Part shown: positions 57,982 through 64,000 of the stretch, one piece after another
Position numbering within the stretch: position 1 is the stretch's first letter
How the letters are laid out: each line of letters opens with the position of its first letter
DNA from: Linnemannia hyalina
Lineage: Eukaryota > Mortierellomycota > Mortierellomycetes > Mortierellales > Mortierellaceae
Direction of reading: 5' to 3'
Assembly (NCBI GenBank): GCA_019671135.1
Contig: JAHRHY010000014.1
Coordinates: forward strand, 308,001 to 372,000
DNA length: 64,000 nt
Made by a program: the position numbers and the translations under genes
The notes under the pieces: generated by a model
Told to the model about the DNA's origin: nothing
The model's database searches: none
The model's input: the letters and a program-made list of their open reading frames with translations, nothing else

Positions 57982-60540
57982 TCAATACTCCAACTCATCA
58001 AAAAACTTGTCACCACCAATTCCATCACGATCCTTCTTCCGCTGAACATGTCGCAACCTAGCAACCTCCGCATTCTGATACTTGCGATCCACACGACTGC
58101 TCGCCTGTATCTGCTGCAACAGAGTACCGTGATTAACCCCCGTAAAATCCTCTCCAGTATCAGAGTAATAGCCCATGGATGAAGATGGTCGAGACCCGGC
58201 TCGAGACCCGGCTCGAGATCCTGCTCTTGAGCCAACTCGGGATCCGACGCGCGATCCTACCCGTGAACCGCCGCCGCCGTGCCCTTTTCCTGCTCCCGTG
58301 TTGTTGCTGAATGCGAAATCTAGGGGAGAGTAGAGGATGGCGGTGGATGGGAGAAGCGAGTGGATAATCGGGTTATGGAAGAGATGAGTCTGGAATCCAG
58401 AAGTCAATCGGTCTCGGAGATAGCGCAACTGCAAGACTTCGACTATTATCACAATAAAGAAGTATCGTTTGAGTCAGTACACAAATACCCGTATTGCACG
58501 AACGCGTTCGTTGGGGAGTTGATGAGAGAGAGAAGGAAAAGAAGGCTTACCCCATCCATGAAAGTCAACAATATAATCCTTGAGCTTTAACGACTCCAGA
58601 GGCCTTCCTTCCTCCCAACTGCCACCATCTCTATACCCCTCTCCTTCTGGATCAAAATCAACGCTTTTGAGGATATCTCGAAAGGCAGACCGACCCGCAC
58701 AGCGATCCTTCCGGCTGCGATGCCGATTCGAGTCCGTCGCCAGGTTGGCCAACACATCGACCAGATCTTGTCTGTCCCTGTACCAGAACGGGCCCGTCGT
58801 ACTTGTTGTTATCCCTCCTCCACCTCCACCAACATCACCATCCCAATCATCGTCTTCATCGTCGTCATCCAGATACGACTCTTGACCACGTCGTGATCGT
58901 TCAGTTCCATCTTGTTGGTAGTACTCCTTATACCACTCTTCCTCATGTCGTCGCCGATTTCGCTCATGGTGGTCGAGGACCTCAAACATAAGCCCAACAA
59001 CCTCCCCACTCGCTACTCGAACCTCGACAGAAGGGTGTTCCAGTAAAGAGTAATGGATAGCTGGGATCATCTTCATGAACAGTCGCCGTGATTGCTGTGC
59101 ATCCTTCCCGTGCTGTGATCCTGCGCCGGCCTCATTGCCGTTACTGCTGTCGTTGTCACCATCATTGTTAGTACTGCTATTCCTGCCAAACAGCGCCGCG
59201 AATAGGAGGCCAAAAGACTCCAGGGCCGCGACGAGAGTCTCCGAATGAATGGCAGTTGTTAATGAAGACGAGGAAGACGAATCCTTAGGAACCGCAAAGT
59301 TTGCGAGGTAGTCGAGTAGGTTGTAAGTCGGCAAGTGGGATGATTGAGGTGTTGACGAGATGTAACAAGCCGTCGCCAACGTGTACAAGCACTACAGTAT
59401 TTTTCATAAAGAAGCACCTTGTTGATATTAGATAGATCACACTCTTGGACCATTGCCCTGTCTCATGAGTAAACGAAAGATGACTTACGGCGGCTTTGAC
59501 CTCTGGTTGGTCGTTATTGGTAATGGTGTACTTTAACAACGGTGCCAAGTCTGTCAACTCTTGCTCATCGTCCTCCCCGATCGTGATAAATACCAGCGTG
59601 ATAACTATCGTAAAGGACATTGGGCTTTTTTTGTCAGTCATTTCTCCTCGCAAATAACAGATTCAAATGCACATTCACCACAGCAACAACATCACAATAG
59701 CGATGCTTACCATTCGCAGCAAGAACACACTCACGAGTCCCACCTCGCTTAATACACTTCTTCAACAAATCCATTAAATCCTCCTTCTGGGACTTCAGCA
59801 GTTCCGCCACAAAGTGCTGTGAGAGAATCTCCATCAGCTTCGTCAATGCCTCTTCTCGTGTGCTATCGACACACCAAAAAAAGGGAAAAAATATCAGGGG
59901 CTGACGATGGCGCCGCCTTGTCCAGACACTCGCGGGATGGTTGCCAAATGAAAAAAAAAAAAAAAAAAAACCACCTTGAACACGAAACAAACAACACCCC
60001 GGAGAATCCACAGTTTTCTTTTCGACTCCTTCTTTTCTTTCTCTAACCTCACATCTATCACCCCCTACCCAACTCTCTTTTTTCGCTCCTCGTTTTAGCT
60101 CGAATCAAAGATCCCTCCCCCCAAAGGACAATCCAATCAGTGCAGATACCTCCCGGTTTCTCAACTCACCTGGACCGCTTCTCACCAAGCTGTTCAACAG
60201 CATTCAAAAACTTTGACTCCACCGACCCCTCCCCACCACCGCGCCTCCCACCATTATCCTCACGCTCAGATCCATAACCCTCCCAATGCTCAAACCCACC
60301 ACCACCACCGTGATCTTCATCTTCATCCTCAGAATGAACGTGCGACCCCGTCCTGGATCCATGTCTCGACGGCGACCTCGAGGTGCCTGCTGCTGCTGCT
60401 GCTGTTCCTACTCCTGATGCGGAGAGAAAAGTCCCTCCGCTTCCTTGTGCGTGTCTCGAGAGTTGTTGTTGGCGTTTCTTGGTCGAGTTCTTGGATGCTG
60501 TTTTTCGAAGACTTGAGGGCTGTTTGTTGGCGTGTGACAT
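57982..60540 (-). CDS. IFRD-family protein (interferon-related developmental regulator-like)
   Basis: Homologue of the IFRD1/Tis7 family of HEAT-like proteins linked to transcription and translation control; role in fungi unclear. Minus-strand exons: 60540-60170, 59862-59711, 59604-59489, 59391-58551, 58442-57982 (646 residues). The N-terminus is basic and Ser/Gly-rich, ending at KFLNAVEQLGEKRS. Then comes the helical IFRD domain (STREEALTKLMEILSQHF, LLKSQKEDLMDLLKKCIKRG, VKAACLYTLATACYI, VASGEVVGLMFEVLDHHERN). The C-terminal part contains VDFHGWVEVLQLRYLRDRL, the IFRD C-terminal homology, formed across the last intron. This is followed by a GSR-V/GSR-A tandem repeat (58195-58265) and a charged end DELEY. 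Acidic Asp-rich and Gly inserts in exon 4 are low complexity. Confidence 0.87.
58195..58265 (-). repeat. 12-nt minisatellite coding Gly-Ser-Arg repeats
   Basis: About six to seven units coding GSRV then GSRA in the C-terminal tail of the IFRD protein; the repeat is seen directly as GGATCCCGAGTT-like units on the minus strand. Confidence 0.8.
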
Positions 60541-60717
60541 TGTGTATGTGTAAGAGGGATGGAGGAAGGTGTGTATGGTTTGAAGAAGTGGAAGAGAGGA
60601 AAGAAAAGAAACGAGCGGGGAAAAAAAAAAAAAAAAAAAGGTTATGAATGTGACGATGAGTCTGTGCACTTGCTGCACGTGGTTCGTTCAGAAAAGTAGC
60701 GCGTTTGAATTTTCACA

Positions 60718-60965
60718 GGTGTTACTTGTACAAAGGGAGCAAGTACACAGGCCCCCGAGGTGACTGGAGTCAAGGATACGGTTACATCACGCATGATGGT
60801 TTCTGCCCGTGTGGCGCTTCGCTAGCCACACGTGATGAAGGAAGGTGCCCTGGAGCGCCTAAGGACCCACGCGACGCTGACGAGCGGTTGTTGGAGAGTT
60901 TGTTAGGAAGGAGGAGGTTGTCAATGATGGAGAGGATGGGAAGAATCCCCTTCATTCGTATCTAG
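60718..60965 (+). CDS. Orphan Cys-rich reading frame (possible exon or gene remnant)
   Basis: Frame of about 81 codons that opens just after a splice-acceptor-like TTTTCACAG and ends TAG at 60963-60965. It reads CYLYKGSKYTGPRGDW, then DGFCPCGASLATRDEGRCPG and a basic end with LLGRRRLSMMERMGR. There is no ATG near its start, so it would need an upstream exon. The only candidate space is the 177 bp back to the IFRD start codon. The CPCG...CPG spacing could bind zinc, but I recognise no family. It lies at the edge of the disordered right end of the window and may be a piece of a dead gene. Confidence 0.25.
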
Positions 60966-61439
60966 TTTTATTTTCTTCCGTTTAAGCTGTGAAGAGCAGC
61001 GACAATTGTTGTGCAGAGCCAGGTTCTGAACCGAACTGCGACTGGCGGATGGTGCACTGAAGAGTTTGGTCTGTAGTTCCCTTTTACTTCCAAATAACTC
61101 CTCTATGCTGTTTGTTAGAGAAATAAAATTGTGTACGAAAAAAGAAAAAAAAAATATGTACAAGGGGAGGTTGTAATGTGTATCCAGAAGAGCAGAACAT
61201 TACAAAGACTGGCGGTATTGAAGGCCGTTAGCCTCGGGCTCGAGGAGCTGGCTAATTTCGCCTCCTTGGATCATTACTTTCTCGCTGTGGCACCCTGTAA
61301 TTTTTGTCAGCTCTTTACATTTGTGAGGATCTCGTTGGTACAGTGTCCTAGTGTTGCGTCGCGCTATTCACTTGCTATAACTGCTATGATTCATGTGTTT
61401 GCATACTGCCCTTTTTACTGTTTTTTTCGCTCATTTTCT

Positions 61440-62710
61440 TTACCACCTCTTCGCCTTTCCCTTTCGCGACGAAGGAGTTGCATCCGCATCGAACAGCACA
61501 GGCACAGGACCCACTCGAGGGTGGGCAGCAGCCTTGAAGGCCTCATCTAGCATCCGGTGAAATATCTCTTGGACGTTAATCAGTACAAAGAGATCGATCT
61601 CGAAGGTATTAAAAAATTTCTCCAGTCCAACATACACGTTGACAACGCCCAACTTCACTACCGCGCAAATATTACCGATCCTGTGAAGCCAGTAAAAAAG
61701 TCGTCTTTAGGTCAAGAGTTTGGAACAGAATTTGGTCAAGTGTTGCATATTGATATCGGATAGTAGCCGAGTCTGAGGCCTTTTCTCCCATATGAAGATG
61801 CGGACAAAATCCCACGCATCATTAACCTTCAGCACAACCCCAGGAGCAGAAGCCTCGGCAAATCCATGCTCATGACAATTCCGCGAGCCTTGATCCGCAA
61901 GTCAGGGTGCTTAGGACTATGTGTCTCGCCTGGACCCTTATTCTGTTCCTGTTCCTATTCCTGTAGCTTGTATAGAAAGACGCTGGGATCTAACGGGCAA
62001 GAAGCACCCCTAAATATCAGATAAAAAAACACAATTAAAACTTCTGAGGTGTCATATAACATCCTGAGAATAAATTTACCGACAACGTACGGGATCAAAC
62101 GGCTCCGAGTAGGAACTGTGAAAACAGTTCCAAGTTGCGGTGTAATGAAACACCCAACAAGATCAGCCTCAGATTCAGGAGTCTCATTTTGCCACTTGAG
62201 GGTTTGACCGTTGTTTTCCAACAGCAAGGTAACGAAGCTGGGTTCCTTTTGTTCGGGATTCGGCAACCATGGCCTTGGCGGCATCGACTCGGCTCTCAGA
62301 ATCATAGTAAGCATTATTGAGATATGTCTATTGACATAGTGCAAATACTAGTTTAAACTTTTAAGACGGAACTGAAGACATTTTGATTGACCTTGGCATT
62401 TGACTTACATCGGAAATCGTCCAGTGTTGTGCGTGTTGCTTTGTCCACTTTGCCTACATCCTTCAGAATGACCTTGCGGATATCGGCATAACCCTGGAAG
62501 GCCGCATTTTGGTGAGTAATCGGTTTATCTCCAAGGGAGAGGATATTACACTTGGCTCTATAAACATAAACGCAGTCGTGAGAATATAAATAAAAAATCA
62601 AGGCGTTGCACTGCTATTACTCACTCAATTTAACTTACAACTGATCTGCAGCTGCTCGGTGACTAAATGTTTTGTTCTTGGTGAGCCTCCGGTACTCATC
62701 AAATGCTGGT
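61440..62710 (-). pseudogene. Broken multi-exon coding region of unknown family
   Basis: The minus strand holds several protein-like stretches in changing frames. About 62706-62640 (PAFDEYRRLTKNKTFSHRA, donor GTAAGT) joins about 62557-62415 (AKCNILSLGDKPITHQNAAF...DDFR, donor GTAAGT), which joins about 62298-62090 (SESMPPRPWLPNPEQKEPS...YVVG, donor GTAAAT), which joins a short piece ending TAA near 61961. Those joints keep phase. Further left, pieces such as HPDLRIKARGIVMSMD and GVVLKVNDAWDFVRIF (61920-61740) are in different frames with stops between. A last one ends AHPRVGPVPVLFDADATPSS near 61440. This could be one decayed gene, or a short intact gene (62706-61961) beside remnants. There is no start codon, and its 5' side runs into the palindrome element at 62718. 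Family not recognised. Confidence 0.3.
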
Positions 62711-62717
62711 CCAATGA

Positions 62718-62858
62718 GGGGTTTCAAACCTTGACATTTGACGGCGTGTAACCGAACGCACCGTCAAGGGTATCCGCCACGGATACGTTCCCTCGAGGGC
62801 TGATGTATTTCGAAATGCACCTCGATTTGAATGTGGACATGTCAAAGTTTGAAACCCC
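62718..62858. mobile_element. MITE-like foldback element with stacked palindromes
   Basis: 141-bp element with 20-bp terminal inverted repeats differing at one base: GGGGTTTCAAACCTTGACAT at 62718-62737 against ATGTCAAAGTTTGAAACCCC at 62839-62858. Inside is a row of further inverted repeats: TTGACGG...CCGTCAA, GTATCCG-CCA-CGGATAC, CCCTCGAGGG and ATTTCGAAAT. It has no coding capacity. Clear target-site duplications were not found at either end. A non-autonomous DNA transposon is the simplest reading; a structured RNA or protein-binding array is an alternative. Confidence 0.55.
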
Positions 62859-64000
62859 CTATAATCTCCTTTGTTCCGACTCTGCCAGCGAAGATAAAAT
62901 GACCATCCAGTGATATCGATCATACTCGTTTATCTGTGGGATGGCTTGTCTTTCCAGGGGGCGTCTGTTTAGCTGAGTGGTAGCTGGTTTTTGCCTCAGA
63001 TGTACGCGTAGATGAGGGAGAACCTGTCTTTCCACCATGGGACTCGCACGTAGAGCTCCTAGGAGAACTTTGGGGCGTCCATTCTTCCTGTGAGCCGGGA
63101 GCAGGTGAATGATAACGTCCTTTCTATATCAAAGCAGGTAAAAAAAAATGGGAGAGCGTTTAGCACTCCATGCTTTCCAAGAATCTATTTCCGTCACTCC
63201 TTCATACCTGGTCCGCGGAGTGCTTGGTCCATGACTAGGTTGGTCTATTCCGGGGCTTTCTCCATGACCGCCTTTGAGACGCTATGAATGCTTTTTATAG
63301 CAAACCAAAACGACTCAGCCCGATTTCTTCCTCCAGTCCTCGAATTCGACCTGTAGGCGGAAAAGGTTCTTCCCACTTGCCTCGCTCTTGATGAGTCGTG
63401 AATATGCTGCATGGCACGATCGTCTGTCAATGAAAAGAAACTCTGCTACAAAACCTTATATTGAGATATTCCAGCTCTTCCTTTCCGCCCACTGAACAAG
63501 AACATCCGGCATAGAAGGTGATCCCTCGTATTGGTCGTTGGTAGGCTCCACAGGTTCCTCGATCCGCTCGACTGGCCGCCTTGTGGGTTGAGTCGACATC
63601 AAGCTGCAGCAATTGGAAGTCAAATGGGGAAATGCAAATGAACAATTAATTAGTCGGAGGTTCAACCTTCAAACGCGTCGATTGCTTCCCATTACTAGGC
63701 CACGAACAGGATACGTACTGTACACTGAATGCAGGGATTAGGAAATGATGAGTGGTCCGCGACTGATTTGTTCGATGGAAATGTAAACACGGCGAATGAT
63801 TGTTGTCGAAACAATCGCAAACGGTATGGAACGCCTCGAATAGGGTAATTGCAAACGCGCGCCAGGTGAAGGTGAAGTTGAATCCTACTGGAGATGAGTC
63901 CTGGCCAGGATTGATCGATGTTGGTTGCCGCGCAAGGTCGCGAATTCTTCCACCAGGCAGAGCACTCAATGTTCGAGTTTGTGAGGACGGTGAGTTATTT
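62859..64000. other. Gene-poor right end
   Basis: Apart from the weak remnant at 63315-63599 I see no supported gene. A minus-strand frame at 63646-63969 (107 codons) is His/Phe/Ser-rich without a domain. Composition is more even than in the CT-rich promoters elsewhere, in keeping with decayed coding or repeat DNA. Confidence 0.4.
63315..63599 (-). pseudogene. Possible remnant of a small Trp-containing helical domain
   Basis: On the minus strand, an ATG at 63599 opens 47 codons (MSTQPTRRPVERIEEPVEP, ending VLVQWAERKSWNIS) and stops at 63456-63458. About 35 nt later another frame reads SCHAAYSRLIKSEASGKNLF and then VEFEDWRKKSG before a TGA at 63315-63317. The Trp spacing and the closing VEFEDWRKKSG recall SANT/Myb-like DNA-binding domains found in fungal transposon-linked proteins, but this is weak. 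No intron fits the gap, so a frameshifted remnant is more likely than a gene. Confidence 0.2.

Noticed and set aside
61557..61763. Plus-strand frame (68 codons) opposite the broken gene
   Set aside because: Reads plausibly, but the minus-strand frame over the same bases has an acceptor entry and neighbours in the same direction; undecided, so not called.
62958..63060. tRNA-like stretch with TTAGCTGAGTGGTAG (A-box-like) and ACTCGCACG downstream
   Set aside because: No T-arm of the GGTTCGA type on the same strand and no pairing acceptor stem. The B-box-like bases fit only the other strand, so a tRNA or tRNA-derived SINE is not supported.

Overview
The window is nuclear DNA of an intron-rich filamentous fungus. 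Most introns are 60-200 nt with GT..AG ends and branch points like CTAAC/CTAAT. Genes are closely packed on both strands, start codons sit behind long pyrimidine-rich leaders, and AATAAA-like signals follow the stops. Gene content (Rpd3-type deacetylase, Brf1, Irc3, a fungal Egt1 fusion, a metazoan-like MFSD1 transporter, a stand-alone YbjQ/UPF0145 protein) suggests an early-diverging lineage such as Mortierellomycota. That placement is inference from gene style, not from a search. No operons, rRNA, convincing tRNA or CRISPR were seen.

Layout. 1-8 kb: actin-interacting protein 1 (only the extreme N-terminus lies outside the window), then a USP8/Doa4-like ubiquitin hydrolase. 8-15 kb, minus strand: adenine phosphoribosyltransferase, galactokinase and an HSL-like alpha/beta hydrolase. 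17-22 kb, plus: a membrane-anchored metallophosphatase and a glutathione S-transferase with one long intron. 24-32.5 kb, plus: a four-finger C2H2 factor, an Rpd3/HDAC1 deacetylase and a small YbjQ-family gene whose reading frame requires a 2-nt micro-exon. 32.6-38.8 kb, minus: an Irc3-like mitochondrial helicase and an MFSD1-like transporter. 41.3-48 kb: an HMG-box protein (+), Brf1 (-) and mitochondrial malonyl-CoA transacylase (+). 48.2-52.1 kb: ergothioneine synthase Egt1 (-). 54.9-60.5 kb, minus: a small single-pass membrane protein, a cyclophilin and an IFRD-family protein. 60.7-64 kb is different: gene-poor, with broken coding fragments and a foldback, MITE-like element built from stacked palindromes.

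The genes are mostly unrelated housekeeping functions: actin turnover, endosomal deubiquitination, purine salvage, galactose use, chromatin and Pol III transcription, mitochondrial fatty-acid synthesis and DNA maintenance, and redox protection through ergothioneine and GST. Four convergent pairs end 137-305 bp apart. One divergent pair (Brf1 and the transacylase) shares about 550 bp of promoter.

The most interesting items are the 2-nt exon in the YbjQ gene, the four-finger C2H2 gene whose intron retention would remove half of its fingers (with a tandem NAGNAG acceptor), and the palindrome-cluster element near 62.8 kb. All gene models were spliced by eye; exon sums were checked to keep frame.
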